Positions 16,475 through 25,746 of a stretch of DNA of 64,000 nt are shown here, one piece after another (the first letter of the stretch is position 1; each line of letters begins with the position of its first letter). The stretch spans positions 124,001 to 188,000 of the forward strand of contig JAJECO010000044.1 of assembly GCA_022822005.1 (NCBI GenBank), written 5' to 3'. The notes under the pieces are model-generated. The model did not search any database. It had not been told where the DNA came from and saw nothing but the letters and a program-made list of their open reading frames with translations. The position numbers and the translations under genes were made by a program. The DNA comes from Candidatus Poribacteria bacterium (GTDB lineage: Bacteria; Poribacteria; WGA-4E; PCPOR2b).

Positions 16475-17658
16475 TATGTTAGCTTCTTTTCTACGAGAAA
16501 CATCTGCTCTGTTACATGAATCGTCCGATTCCTAAGATTCCTTGACCCGCGGAACGTATTGTAGCGAACGCTAAACTCGTCAACGGCCCCTATCTTTTGT
16601 AGCATAGTACGTATTTCGTCGGGACCGATGAACCCCTCATTGTTAAAGGAGATTAGGAGAAAACGTGCGTCGATGTTGTGCAGCAGTTCTTCGAGTAGCG
16701 GTAAAGCCTTTGCTCGGACATTATATCCTGAACGCCTCCAGTCCGATGGAATGCCGGACACGCGGCTTATGTCATCCGGTCGTTTGTAACCGACCAGTAG
16801 GTTGAGCATAAAGTAGTTGGACCCGTAGGGGTGTTGATTGTAGGGCGGATCAATATAAGCCAAATCCAGTCCCTTTATTCCGCTCGCAACTTTATTGGTA
16901 TCAGCTTGCAGCACCTGATAATCACACTCAAACCGACTCAACACCGGAATTTCAAGCGTGATTTCGCCCTTGATCCTTTTTAGGGCGTCCGATCCGGTGC
17001 CGCCGTACTGACCGACGCCGGTGGCGCGATCCTTATAGAATCCCTTGAACACCCCCGCGGTATTTGAGTGGACGGATGCCGCGCTTAGCAGGGGACCCAG
17101 CAGCAGGTCGCGAAAATCGGAAGGAACCGTATCGATCATCCGACGATAGTTGTCCAAACGGCGGGCATTGGTCGTCGTATAAAAGACCCTATCGTCCTTC
17201 CTGATTTTTGATTCATCCTTTGGGGCGTAGAGCGTTTCAATAAATCCCTTGGGAAGCGGTTCGTCAGCTACGCGAGCGTTTAGTCCATCTACAATTTCTG
17301 ATAGCGTATCGAGATCGACTGAGCTTTTGTTACGAAGGTAGCAGCGTGAGATTACAGCCGCGTAGTCCTCAAAATCGTTGCTGACTATAAACGAAGCGTG
17401 CGCTTTCAGATAACGGGAAACGATACCGGACCCGCTAAATGCGTCGAAGACACGGAGGTATCCCTTGCCGGTCCGTTGCTTGACGCGCATCACCGCTTTA
17501 CCAATCTGTTTCAGAAGTGCGCGTTTGTTGCCGATATATGTGATGAGTTGTTCTGAGAGATACTTTGGATCTTCGGTGACGGGTGAATCGTCGTATGATC
17601 CGGGTCGATAATCTCGACGCTCCTGCTTGCCCCTGGAAATGTTGTTCGGTGCCTGCAC
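16474..17658 (-). CDS. D12-class adenine-specific DNA methyltransferase, solitary
   Basis: N6-adenine DNA methyltransferase of the D12 (Dam-like, alpha) class, 394 aa. Seen: YIGNKRALL (41-49), AdoMet motif FDAFSGSGIVS (71-81), catalytic DPPY (270-273). The start is GTG 17658, preceded by AAGGAGATAGGG; no better ATG is available nearby. No restriction endonuclease lies next to it, so it is either an orphan regulatory methyltransferase or the survivor of a restriction-modification system. The C-terminus ends at an R1 MITE; without that insertion the frame would have continued about 20 codons into repeat DNA. Confidence 0.9.
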   Translation of the reverse strand: MQAPNNISRGKQERRDYRPGSYDDSPVTEDPKYLSEQLITYIGNKRALLKQIGKAVMRVKQRTGKGYLRVFDAFSGSGIVSRYLKAHASFIVSNDFEDYAAVISRCYLRNKSSVDLDTLSEIVDGLNARVADEPLPKGFIETLYAPKDESKIRKDDRVFYTTTNARRLDNYRRMIDTVPSDFRDLLLGPLLSAASVHSNTAGVFKGFYKDRATGVGQYGGTGSDALKRIKGEITLEIPVLSRFECDYQVLQADTNKVASGIKGLDLAYIDPPYNQHPYGSNYFMLNLLVGYKRPDDISRVSGIPSDWRRSGYNVRAKALPLLEELLHNIDARFLLISFNNEGFIGPDEIRTMLQKIGAVDEFSVRYNTFRGSRNLRNRTIHVTEQMFLVEKKLT

Positions 17659-18448
17659 TATGTCCCTATCTCCTTATTGGCTCATGTTAAGAAACCGAGT
17701 TTTTTCTTGCAGAGGACTTACGCAGCGCGTTCATAAGTCCCCCTGATTTTCCAAAGTCCCCCTGACAAGGGGGATTTAGGGGGTTAAAAATCAAAAATCT
17801 ACCCCTGTGTGCTAAATTTGCGTAAGTCTTGTTGATATAAACCTTTGGTGCTATTTAGTGAGAGTGTCTTTCCCACATTGTTGAAGCGTTCATTGATTCA
17901 TTAGGGTAGCTCATTGGGTCTACCCTTTGGCTGCACATGTCGCCCCTCTGGGGCTTTGGGTGTTTGGTTGTCCTGTATTCTATAAACATGCCGCCCCTCC
18001 GGGGCTAAAGGCACCCTGTCCCGTCCTAAAAGAGTCCCGGTTCACGTTCCGGTTTCTATCCTGAAAATCCTTAAATCCTGATTCAGACAATAATGATGCA
18101 CACCCCTCCATTAATTCTAAGATCCACTATAAATCTTAACATGAGCCGCTGTTTTTTTCCTCTGTAGGACTTACGCAGTTGGACAATGAGGCGTTGTATT
18201 CAATGCTTCATCGCCAATGCGGGGCAAGATGCCCCGCCTACGATAGGCATGGCGTCTGAACATACCCCTTGATGCCCGATCAATCCCCGATAAATCGGGA
18301 TTAAGAAACGGGAAATTACAGTAGGGACAAAGGTTTGTAGTAGGGCAATTTATCGCCCGTCCAGACGCGTAATGAATTGCGCTACTACAAACTGAAGTGC
18401 GTAACTTCTACCTCTGGATGAATATCTTGGCTGCCAGGGTTGTGTTTG
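17659..18448. repeat. Intergenic repeat block (R2, R3, R7 fragments, R4-like, R5)
   Basis: 790 bp with no gene. Recognisable: R2 at about 17735-17790; paired R3 hairpins at about 17940-18010; R7-type text around 18075; R9/R4-like segment with GGGGCAAGATGCCCCGCC at about 18220-18242; R5 relative with AATGAATTGCGCTACTACAA at about 18370-18390. ACTTACGCAG-type phrases recur at 17715 and 18170. Confidence 0.65.
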
Positions 18449-19582
18449 TCAAGGCTCTATCGTCGTACGGGGGAGTGCCAGCATCTTCGCGCTGAGTTCT
18501 CTGCCCAAGCCGGGTCGGTCGCAGAGATCCAACATCCCCTCTTTAACGGTTATCGGTTCGTCGATGTAGGTATTCCATGTCGGGTAGTGGTAGGCGGTGA
18601 ATTCGAGGTGTCGGGTATTCGGGAGGACCGCCATCAGATGCGTCAACGCCATGCAGCTGAGCGGTCCGTAGTTGTGGGGCGCGACCGGGATATAGTGCAC
18701 CTCTGCGTAGCTTGCGATCTTCTTGACCTCTGAGATACCGCCGGTCCAAGCGAGATCTGGATTGAGAACGTCGGCCGCTCCCAGTTCCAGTATCTGTTGG
18801 AAGCCCCATCGGGAGAAGATGCGCTCGCCGGCAGCGATGGGGACACCCCCGCTCTCCCGGACCTCTTTTAACGCTGTGAAATTGTGGGGGTGGATCGGCT
18901 CCTCGATAAAGTAAGGGTTCAGGTGTCGCACCGATTCCGCAATCCGGATCGCGCCGGGCACATCGAAAGCGGCGTGGAGATCTATCCCCACCTCCAACGC
19001 ATCCCCAACCGCATCTCGCACCCACTCAAATCGCTTGGTGCCCTCTGATACATCTGTCGCACTGATGTAGCCGGTTGTGTCAGCGAAATCTGTCTTACCA
19101 TAACTTGGGTAAAAGTCGCCGAAGAAACGGGCGGTTTTACACGCTTTCCAGCCTTCGTCCACACACCTCCTCGACCAATCCTGAAACGCCGTTCGGTTCG
19201 TCTCCGTCTCATCGTAGATGCCGCTGAAATAGACAGGCACTTTGGAACGGGTTTCTCCGCCCAAGATCCGGTAGAGTGGACGGTCTAACGTTTTTCCCAA
19301 GAGGTCCCATAGTGCCATATCGATACCGCTCATCGCACGGAGTTCGGCGCCCATCAGTCCGTGAAAGGACGCGCTGCGATACATCCTGTTCCAAATCTTC
19401 TCAATATCTTCCGGATTCTGACCGATCAGATGGCCGCGAGCAAATTCGTGGATCACTACCTCCGCAGGATCCGCGCGATCGTAGGTCTCACCAAGACCAA
19501 CATATCCGGCATCCGTATAGATCTGAATCCAGCAGTATTTTCTGTCTTCGGAACGGATGGTTTCCACTTTGGTAATTTTCAT
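18449..19582 (-). CDS. Enolase-superfamily dehydratase (mandelate racemase/muconate lactonizing family)
   Basis: Sugar-acid dehydratase-like member of the enolase superfamily, 377 aa, usual length. Start is ATG 19582 (MKITKVET) because TAGGAGAAAAG precedes it; a further upstream in-frame ATG lacks a ribosome site. Metal ligands: D201 in GIDLHAAFD, E227 in FIEEPI, E253 in AGERIFS; H203 and H303 (APHNYG) are placed like the acid/base histidines of galactonate/mannonate dehydratases. It probably converts a sugar acid to a 2-keto-3-deoxy acid and would complement the UxuA-like enzyme at the window start. Exact substrate cannot be read from the sequence. Confidence 0.92.
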   Translation of the reverse strand: MKITKVETIRSEDRKYCWIQIYTDAGYVGLGETYDRADPAEVVIHEFARGHLIGQNPEDIEKIWNRMYRSASFHGLMGAELRAMSGIDMALWDLLGKTLDRPLYRILGGETRSKVPVYFSGIYDETETNRTAFQDWSRRCVDEGWKACKTARFFGDFYPSYGKTDFADTTGYISATDVSEGTKRFEWVRDAVGDALEVGIDLHAAFDVPGAIRIAESVRHLNPYFIEEPIHPHNFTALKEVRESGGVPIAAGERIFSRWGFQQILELGAADVLNPDLAWTGGISEVKKIASYAEVHYIPVAPHNYGPLSCMALTHLMAVLPNTRHLEFTAYHYPTWNTYIDEPITVKEGMLDLCDRPGLGRELSAKMLALPRTTIEP

Positions 19583-20284
19583 CTTTTCTCCTATGTAAAT
19601 GTGCGAAACGTAAAACGTAAGGCACAAGAATGTTTAACGCAAGGGCGCAAAGACGCGAAGGATATAGGGAAGGGGAAGACGCGAGAACGGGAAAATGAGT
19701 CTTTAGCCCCAGCGGGGCGGCATGTTTATAGCAACGCCGCTTCCCCATACCCCAAGCCCCGGCGGGGCGACATGTGAATCATGTTCCGGTTGCGTCGTCG
19801 GCATCAAAAATATATTTCGGATTATATGGGACATCAAACCTTGTAATCGTTTAATCCGTGTTAATCGGCGATTCAGACAAATGGAGAATAATGCGTAAAA
19901 CGTAAGAAGAAGTGTCCGGTCCTTCCCATTCTTCCCTTCTCCCTTTCCCGTTATCTCGTTCCGAAGTCGGGGCAAGGATGCCCCTCCCACAGGTGGAGGC
20001 GTCGTTCCGCCGGCAGGTTTTTTAAGTCCCCCTGACAAGGGGGATTTAGGGGGTTTGGGTATTTGTTTGTCCTGTATTCTGTGGGATTTATGGACGCTGA
20101 TAAACGCAGATTTCTTTGATCTTCCTCTGCGTCTTTGCGTCCTTGCGTTAAATTGTTCTTTTATTGGTGTATATTGGCGTGGATTCGTGGCTGTCTTTCT
20201 GGTTTTCTGGTTTTCTCGTTTTCTGGTCTTCTCCCTTTCCCGTTTTCCCTTGCGTCTTTGCGTCCTTGCGTTAAATTGTTCTTT
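19583..20284. repeat. Intergenic repeat block (R6, R3, R7, R4, R2, R8)
   Basis: 702 bp. R6 in reverse at about 19632-19655, paired R3 hairpins around 19706-19775, R7 relatives at about 19845-19875, R4 with GGGGCAAGGATGCCCCTCCC at about 19970-19990, R2 at about 20022-20057, and two R6 copies (about 20118-20155 and 20250-20280) separated by a C/T tract. The last R6 directly abuts the stop codon of the next gene. Confidence 0.65.
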
Positions 20285-21883
20285 TCAAACCCGATACGCA
20301 AACAACTTCGCTTGGTACATCTGGATACGGATAGCGACAGTCTCACCGATGCGACTGATATCCCGCCGTCCCTTCCATGTTACAACACCGTCGAGCGCAT
20401 CGCCGGTCAAAGGATCGCAGTCCGCAAAGCTGAAGCCGGGAACGGGGTCCCCATCCGGCGTCATCAGGTGCGGCGTTTTATCAAGGAGTTCCACCTTTAT
20501 CCAACCGCCCGGCTTGCAACGGTAGTTGAGCCGCAGTTCGTCATGGCAACGGTAGACCGTCGGGATCGTGAACCGTCCTTCCACCGCTGCGACCAGACCG
20601 CAGAACCGATGGGGCTGCCAGCGCGCCCACCGAATTTGACGGGGTCGGTAGAGCGGGAACATCGCAGCCTCTTTGTCGCCGGTCACGTTATGGAGCGTCG
20701 AATTGCCCGTATAGGGCGATGCCCAATAGCCGTCCGGAAGTTCGATCAGTCCGCCACGCCAGAAATGGGCGGAACACTCATCGCCGCTGCCCGGTTCGCC
20801 CACCTCAAGGACAGGTTTCCGCTCTGGGCGCGACCAGAACAGACCATCACGGCTGAAAGCGATCTGACCGTCCATGTGATCGGCGATCTGATGATAAACT
20901 GGGATCAACATCCCGTGCAGATCAGTTCGACCGGGATACGGAAAGTAGTTGGCACCGTAGAACGAGATATCGAGGTCGTCCTGCGCGTCCGGCTCCAAGA
21001 TAAGTTTCGGGGCGGGCCACGTACGAAAATCGTCCGTCCGGGCGAAGCCGATGGTGCGGCGGTGGGTGCTTTCCTCCAAGCGTCCGGTGCCGATGCCGCC
21101 GAGCGTTTCGGTCGGGTAGCCCATGATCTGGAGATAAGCGTAGTAGTTATTATTGTGCGGATCGAAACGGGCAGCGATTGCACCGTTGACCGGTCGGTTA
21201 CCGAGCGGTTGTTCCAGCGGCGTCCAACGGAACCGGTCGGGCGAAGTCCAGCCGAGCATCCAGCCCCAGATAACCGCCTTCGGTCCCTTATAGGCGGCGC
21301 CTTCAGCGTTCTGGGCAGCAAGCCGTCTCCCCGGTTCCTCGCCGAACAGCGGTTCGTTGGTGTCTGGATCATACCACGCCATATTGCCGCCCATCGCTTT
21401 GTAACGTTCCTCCGGTGGTGCCCCCGGATCCTCGAAGAAACCCGATGACCCGTGCGGCGGATTGGCGATGAGGTTGTTCGCCTTCGATCCTTGGAACTCG
21501 ACCTGTCCCAGTTCGGGACGGGTCCACCGATAGGCATCGTCGCTGCGGGCATAAGCTGCGCCGTTGCCCCCGGACTCGTAGAGCATGTGATAGGCACCCT
21601 CATCCTGCCAGATGTAGAGCGGGGCGATGCCGGGGTGCTCCCACCCCCTCACCGCTTCAAGCATCGGTTCAGATTTCAGGGCGGTCTCCACCTCAAATCG
21701 GATGCCTACGGGCGCGTCAAACGGGATGAATAGGTCTTCACGGTTCATGCCCCGATTACCACCGTAGATATCGACGGTATCCACCAACGGATTCCAAGCA
21801 CCGGTGTTGCAGAGGATTCTGGGGGGCCTCACCTGTAAAGGGGTATGTTTTTCTGTGGACGATTCGTTGGAAGGAGTTGTCAT
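20285..21883 (-). CDS. Beta-propeller glycosidase-like protein
   Basis: 532-aa protein with the repeated blade signature of the GH32/43/68/130 five-bladed propeller fold: ARSDDAYRWTRP, TSPDRFRWTPL, ARTDDFRTWPAP and FSRDGLFWSRPE, spaced through the chain. A C-terminal beta-rich region (YRCHDELRLNYRCKPGGW onward) resembles the sandwich domain of GH32. No catalytic trio could be assigned with certainty, so the activity is unknown; Poribacteria and Planctomycetes carry many such proteins. The start at ATG 21883 is supported by GGACGGAGG upstream and lies 8 bp beyond the stop of the MDR gene, its likely operon partner. No signal peptide. Confidence 0.75.
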   Translation of the reverse strand: MTTPSNESSTEKHTPLQVRPPRILCNTGAWNPLVDTVDIYGGNRGMNREDLFIPFDAPVGIRFEVETALKSEPMLEAVRGWEHPGIAPLYIWQDEGAYHMLYESGGNGAAYARSDDAYRWTRPELGQVEFQGSKANNLIANPPHGSSGFFEDPGAPPEERYKAMGGNMAWYDPDTNEPLFGEEPGRRLAAQNAEGAAYKGPKAVIWGWMLGWTSPDRFRWTPLEQPLGNRPVNGAIAARFDPHNNNYYAYLQIMGYPTETLGGIGTGRLEESTHRRTIGFARTDDFRTWPAPKLILEPDAQDDLDISFYGANYFPYPGRTDLHGMLIPVYHQIADHMDGQIAFSRDGLFWSRPERKPVLEVGEPGSGDECSAHFWRGGLIELPDGYWASPYTGNSTLHNVTGDKEAAMFPLYRPRQIRWARWQPHRFCGLVAAVEGRFTIPTVYRCHDELRLNYRCKPGGWIKVELLDKTPHLMTPDGDPVPGFSFADCDPLTGDALDGVVTWKGRRDISRIGETVAIRIQMYQAKLFAYRV

Positions 21884-21891
21884 AGGCTTTC

Positions 21892-22878
21892 TTAAACCTC
21901 CGTCCAATCAAAGATATAGGTCAACCGTTCGCTCCGTCTATGCAACAGATTCTGATATACGGTCTGAGGATCATCGGGCGCGATCTTCATTGCCAACGGG
22001 CCAACCGACATTCGCCCTTCAGCCAGCCATCTCAACCCAGCGGCGAGGTTGCCGTAGATACTGTTCGTACGGAACTCGGTCGGCTGGTTCGGCAGTTCCC
22101 ATTCCCAGCCGCTTCGGACGACGACATATTTGTGGAAAATCGCGTGTAGCACGGTGTGGGCATACATCTCAGTATAGCGGCGCCACGGTGTGGCGAGCAG
22201 GACCACTTCGCCCTTCTTTCGGACGACGTTGCAGCCGTCCAGAACCGCCTGCTCATGCCCCGAACAATCGACGACCAACCCCACCGTGCCAGCAATTTCA
22301 GGATCCTCCACCGGAACCGTGGATAGGACATTTTTAAGGCCACATTCGATAGCGACATTGCGCCGCGTTTCAACCGGTTCACAGGCGGTTACCTCGTAGC
22401 CGGCGTTGGTGAAGTTTTGTGCGGCGAGGTTCCCAACAATGCCCAAGCCGGTGATGATAACCCGCTCCGGCGGACGGGCGGTCGTGGTGGTTAACGTGGT
22501 CAGACTCACATTCATCAACCGGGCGAAGACAGCGACCTCCGGCGCGAGCCCTTCGGGCACCAGCAAGCCAGCGTCCCGCTTAATGCGCTGATAGGACTGG
22601 TGATTGCCCATACAGAAGATACAATCCCCCGGCTTGACATCGTCGACATCCGATCCGACAGACTCGACCTCAAAGACCGCCGCATAGCCGGATCCGCGTG
22701 GGAAGTTTCCTTCCGCTGTATAGGATCCCGTCGATTCCGTCCCGGCGCTTATCAATGTGACAAGGCTTCTACCGGCGATCTCGTCGGGCGCAAGCGGTGT
22801 CGAGTCCCGTTCAACAGCCCGTAGCTCCGCCTGTTCCCGTGCGACAAATTGAACCGCGTAATCTTTTTCTGATGCCAT
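21892..22878 (-). CDS. MDR-type (zinc-alcohol-dehydrogenase-like) oxidoreductase
   Basis: Medium-chain dehydrogenase/reductase, about 328 aa. A GroES-like N-terminal half contains GTESTGSY and PRGSGYAAVFEVESVG; the NAD(P)-binding Rossmann motif is GLGIVGNLAAQ, followed by CEPVETRR. Catalytic-zinc cysteine and the structural four-Cys zinc loop are not apparent, so it may be a non-zinc MDR acting on a sugar or sugar-like alcohol. ATG 22878 is chosen over ATG 22884 because AGAGGA then has correct spacing. Followed by the propeller protein gene in the same operon. Confidence 0.85.
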   Translation of the reverse strand: MASEKDYAVQFVAREQAELRAVERDSTPLAPDEIAGRSLVTLISAGTESTGSYTAEGNFPRGSGYAAVFEVESVGSDVDDVKPGDCIFCMGNHQSYQRIKRDAGLLVPEGLAPEVAVFARLMNVSLTTLTTTTARPPERVIITGLGIVGNLAAQNFTNAGYEVTACEPVETRRNVAIECGLKNVLSTVPVEDPEIAGTVGLVVDCSGHEQAVLDGCNVVRKKGEVVLLATPWRRYTEMYAHTVLHAIFHKYVVVRSGWEWELPNQPTEFRTNSIYGNLAAGLRWLAEGRMSVGPLAMKIAPDDPQTVYQNLLHRRSERLTYIFDWTEV

Positions 22879-23091
22879 ATACATTCCTCTTTCTCAAGTC
22901 CCCCTGACAAGGGGGATTTAGGGGGTTGCCTTATCCGTGTAATCTGCGATTCAGACAGGTGAAGAATAGTACCTAAAACGTAAAGCGTAAGAAAAGGTAT
23001 CCGCCCTTCTTATCGTAGGGGCGAGGTCTCCTCGCCCAAGGGGGTGATTGACTTCTCGGCAGTGTGTGTTACCGGTCTCCTGCTATTTTAC
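22879..23091. repeat. R2, R7 and R11 repeats
   Basis: R2 at about 22894-22926, R7-type segment at about 22930-22960, R11 hairpin GGGGCGAGG..CTCGCCC at about 23023-23040. It separates the divergent MDR and coiled-coil genes. Confidence 0.6.
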
Positions 23092-23121
23092 TTGATTAAC
23101 CATCTTACTAATTGATATAAT
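23092..23121 (+). promoter_or_regulatory. Predicted promoter of coiled-coil gene
   Basis: -35 TTGATT (23092-23097), 18-bp spacer, -10 TATAAT (23116-23121) with extended -10 TGA. ATG of the coiled-coil gene is 25 bp downstream. Confidence 0.65.
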
Positions 23122-23146
23122 TGAGTAATCTTGAAAGGAGTCTGTC

Positions 23147-23425
23147 ATGGATAATGCCACGTTAGTCACCATAATCTCCACAGTGATAGGCACTGGTGCG
23201 GCAGTCATAACCTTGAATATGGTATTTATCCTCAAGTTTGTCAAAGAACCTCTTGATAATAAGATTGATAGGTTAGAGGATAATCTGCAATCACAAATCA
23301 ATAGCGTTGATAATAAGATTGATAGGTTAGAGGATAATTTACAATCACAAATCAATAGCGTTGATAAGAAAGTTGATAAGCTGTATGAGCTGCTACTTGC
23401 CCACCATATGAATGATAATAAATAA
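23147..23425 (+). CDS. Small TM plus coiled-coil protein
   Basis: 92-aa protein: N-terminal membrane helix (about residues 5-29, LVTIISTVIGTGAAVITLNM) then a charged coiled coil. The coil contains two copies of an 18-residue unit starting NKIDRLEDNLQSQINSVD, encoded by a near-perfect 54-bp DNA duplication (about 23257-23364). Start ATG 23147 with AAAGGAG. Same architecture as the proteins at 37540 and 62733 and related in plan to those at 36300-40163. Function unknown; likely a membrane-anchored oligomer. Confidence 0.75.
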   Translation: MDNATLVTIISTVIGTGAAVITLNMVFILKFVKEPLDNKIDRLEDNLQSQINSVDNKIDRLEDNLQSQINSVDKKVDKLYELLLAHHMNDNK

Positions 23426-23755
23426 CGTATTTATACCTGAGTTGCTAGTTATGGAAGATGTTGTAAAACGGGAGAATGGGAACTGAATAAAGCCCATTAC
23501 CGCCCCGACAAATCGGGATTCGAAACCGGGGCTAAAGGCTTCCCAAGTCCCCCTGACAAGGGGGATTTAGGGGGTTTGTTTTTAATCCGCGTAATCCCTC
23601 AATCCGCGTTAATCCGTGATTCAGACAGGAGTTTTCCCGTGCCGCAGAGGTTCCCCGCTCCCTTTCTCCCCTTCTTCCTTTCCTTGCGTCCTTGCCTCTT
23701 TGCGCCTTTGCGTTAAAATTTCTTCTTGTGTCTTCTCGTTTTCTCGTTTTCTCGT
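23426..23755. repeat. Intergenic repeat block (R1 left fragment, R2, R7, R6, R8)
   Basis: 330 bp. Starts with an R1 left-end fragment (ACCTGAGTTGCTAGT at about 23438-23452, without right terminus), then R2 at about 23546-23577, R7 at about 23590-23622, R6 at about 23685-23717 and CTTCTCGTTTTCTCG tracts running directly into the stop codon of the minus-strand crotonase gene. Confidence 0.6.
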
Positions 23756-24562
23756 TTATTTCCCCTGAAACTGGGGCTTCCGTTTCTCCATGAACGCGCG
23801 CCTACCCTCCTTATAATCCTCACTCGCGAAACAGGCGTCCACAAGCTGCTTGCAAAGCGCCAGATCCCGGTCGTCCGGGTCTTTGCACACCTCCGCGACA
23901 ATCTGTTTACACGCTTTGATAGTCAAGGGCGCGTTGCCCGCAATGGTCTCCGTGTATTCGTCCACAAAGCCATCTATCTCGTCCTTCGGCAGGACCCGGT
24001 TGATCAGCCCCATGTCGTAGGCCTCCGCCGCGTCAAACTGTCTGGCGGTGAACAGGATCTCTTTGGCACGGATGGGACCGACAAGGCCGACCAACGGCTT
24101 CAGCCCGCCGTAACCGTACCCAAGCCCAAGTTTGGCGGCGGGGATACCGAAGGTTGAATCATCAGTCGCGATGCGCAGATCACAGCAGAGCGCGATCCCC
24201 AATCCGCCGCCGATACAATATCCCCCAATCTTTGCGATGGTCGGCTTAGAGATGCCCGTCAAATGTTCGTGGGCGAGCCCCGATGCCACGTTATACTCCT
24301 TAATCGCGTCCTCCGATGCGCGCTGTTTCTCGAATTGCGATATGTCCGCGCCTGCGGAAAATGCCCTGCCACCTTCGCCCGAAACGACCACGACGCGGAC
24401 CGTATCATCTGCCTCAAAATCCGCCATAACCTTTGCGATGCCCTGCCACATCTCGTAAGAGATAGCGTTATGTTTTTCGGGTCGATTAAAACGGAGATAG
24501 CCGACCCCGTCCCGCTTGTCGGCGAGAATCAGATCTGTGGTGCTGGTTGCCGCAGCGTTCAT
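23756..24562 (-). CDS. Crotonase-family protein annotated as enoyl-CoA hydratase, catalytic Glu pair absent
   Basis: Crotonase/enoyl-CoA hydratase superfamily, 268 aa. Oxyanion-hole segments FSAGADISQF (68-77) and IGGYCIGGGLGIALCCD (112-128) are typical. The two glutamates of classical hydratases are missing: the GGGxE position is G122 and the QPE position is A142 (FGIPAAKLGLGYG). It is therefore more likely a crotonase with another reaction (isomerase, decarboxylase, thioesterase-like) than a simple hydratase. ATG overlaps the end of the CoA-transferase gene by 4 bp, so translation is coupled; together they suggest activation and processing of a carboxylic acid as its CoA ester. Confidence 0.88.
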   Translation of the reverse strand: MNAAATSTTDLILADKRDGVGYLRFNRPEKHNAISYEMWQGIAKVMADFEADDTVRVVVVSGEGGRAFSAGADISQFEKQRASEDAIKEYNVASGLAHEHLTGISKPTIAKIGGYCIGGGLGIALCCDLRIATDDSTFGIPAAKLGLGYGYGGLKPLVGLVGPIRAKEILFTARQFDAAEAYDMGLINRVLPKDEIDGFVDEYTETIAGNAPLTIKACKQIVAEVCKDPDDRDLALCKQLVDACFASEDYKEGRRAFMEKRKPQFQGK

Positions 24563-25746
24563 ACGACATGCTCCTTTCGCATTGTCTCGATTTCGTCGTC
24601 AGAGAACCCGAATTCCCGCAAGATTTCGTCCGTATGTTCACCGATGTCGGGTGCCGGGCGATACGGCATCTTCGGTGTACCGCTCATATTCGTTGCGTGG
24701 CGCAGCACCTCCATCCGACCGAGCGTCGGGTGATCCACAGTCCGCGACATTTCGAGGTGCTTCACGTGTGGGTCCGACCACATCTCGTCCATCTTATAGA
24801 TCGGTCCGCACGGCACACCCGCGTCATTGAGTGTCTCGATCCATTCCGCGCTGCTTCGGGTTGAGAAGTACGTTTGCAGTTCCGCATTCAACGCCTCCCG
24901 GTTCTGTGACCGCAGTCCATCGTCCGCATAGTCGGGGTTGTTCCGAAGTTCGTCCGCCTCAAGGAGATCGCACAGCCGACTCCACATCGTCCCACCGCTC
25001 GCTGCGATGTTTATGTAGCCGTCGGTCGTCTGGAACACGCCGGTCGGGATGCTGGTGGGGTGATCGTTGCCCGCTTGGCCCGGTACGTCCTTATCGATGC
25101 TCCAACGCGCCGCTTGGAAATCGAGCATTGCGATCTGCGCTTCAAGCAGCGATGAGTGCACCCACTGCCCTTCCCCCGTCTCCTCGCGCTGCAGCAACGC
25201 GATCAGCACGCCGATGGCGGTGTACATACCGGAAGCGAGATCTGCGATAGGAACCCCGACCCGCACGGGACCTTGATCCGGGAATCCGGTGATCCACATC
25301 AGACCGCCCATCCCCTGCGCGATCTGATCGAAGCCGGGACGACCGCCGTAGGGACCGTCCTGCCCGAACCCGGAGATACTCGCATAGACGATGCGTGGGT
25401 TCTCGGCTCGACACGCCTCGTAATTGATATTTAGCCGATCCTTGACGTTGGGACGGTAGTTCTCGACCACCACATCCGCCCGTTTTACCAACCGCATGAA
25501 TGTGGCGTGACCGATCTCCGACTTGAGGTTCAGTGTCATGCTCCGCTTGTTACGCTGAAGGTTCTGGAAGTCTGAGTTATGCCGTGAACCGAGTGCATCT
25601 CCCTCCTTACCGGGCGCCGGCGGCAGCTCTATCTTTATGACATCCGCACCCCAATCGGCGAGCTGACGGACGCAGGTCGGTCCGGCACGGACACGGGTTA
25701 AATCGAGAACGGTGAAACGGTGGAGGGGCGGTTTGTGATCGGTCAT
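24559..25746 (-). CDS. CaiB/BaiF family (type III) CoA-transferase
   Basis: Family III CoA-transferase, 395 aa, full length. N-terminal LDLTRVRAGPTCVRQLADWGADVIKIE and SMTLNLKS, NYRPNV are diagnostic; the catalytic Asp is D140 in RPGFDQIAQG. These enzymes move CoA from one acyl-CoA (often succinyl- or formyl-CoA) to another acid in the cytoplasm. ATG 25746 is the natural start (MTDHKPPLHRFTVLDL). Forms a two-gene operon with the overlapping crotonase. Confidence 0.93.
   Translation of the reverse strand: MTDHKPPLHRFTVLDLTRVRAGPTCVRQLADWGADVIKIELPPAPGKEGDALGSRHNSDFQNLQRNKRSMTLNLKSEIGHATFMRLVKRADVVVENYRPNVKDRLNINYEACRAENPRIVYASISGFGQDGPYGGRPGFDQIAQGMGGLMWITGFPDQGPVRVGVPIADLASGMYTAIGVLIALLQREETGEGQWVHSSLLEAQIAMLDFQAARWSIDKDVPGQAGNDHPTSIPTGVFQTTDGYINIAASGGTMWSRLCDLLEADELRNNPDYADDGLRSQNREALNAELQTYFSTRSSAEWIETLNDAGVPCGPIYKMDEMWSDPHVKHLEMSRTVDHPTLGRMEVLRHATNMSGTPKMPYRPAPDIGEHTDEILREFGFSDDEIETMRKEHVV

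Noticed and set aside
20135-21448. Long plus-strand frame of 437 codons
   Set aside because: It is the antisense shadow of the propeller-protein gene, and its N-terminus is translated repeat DNA.
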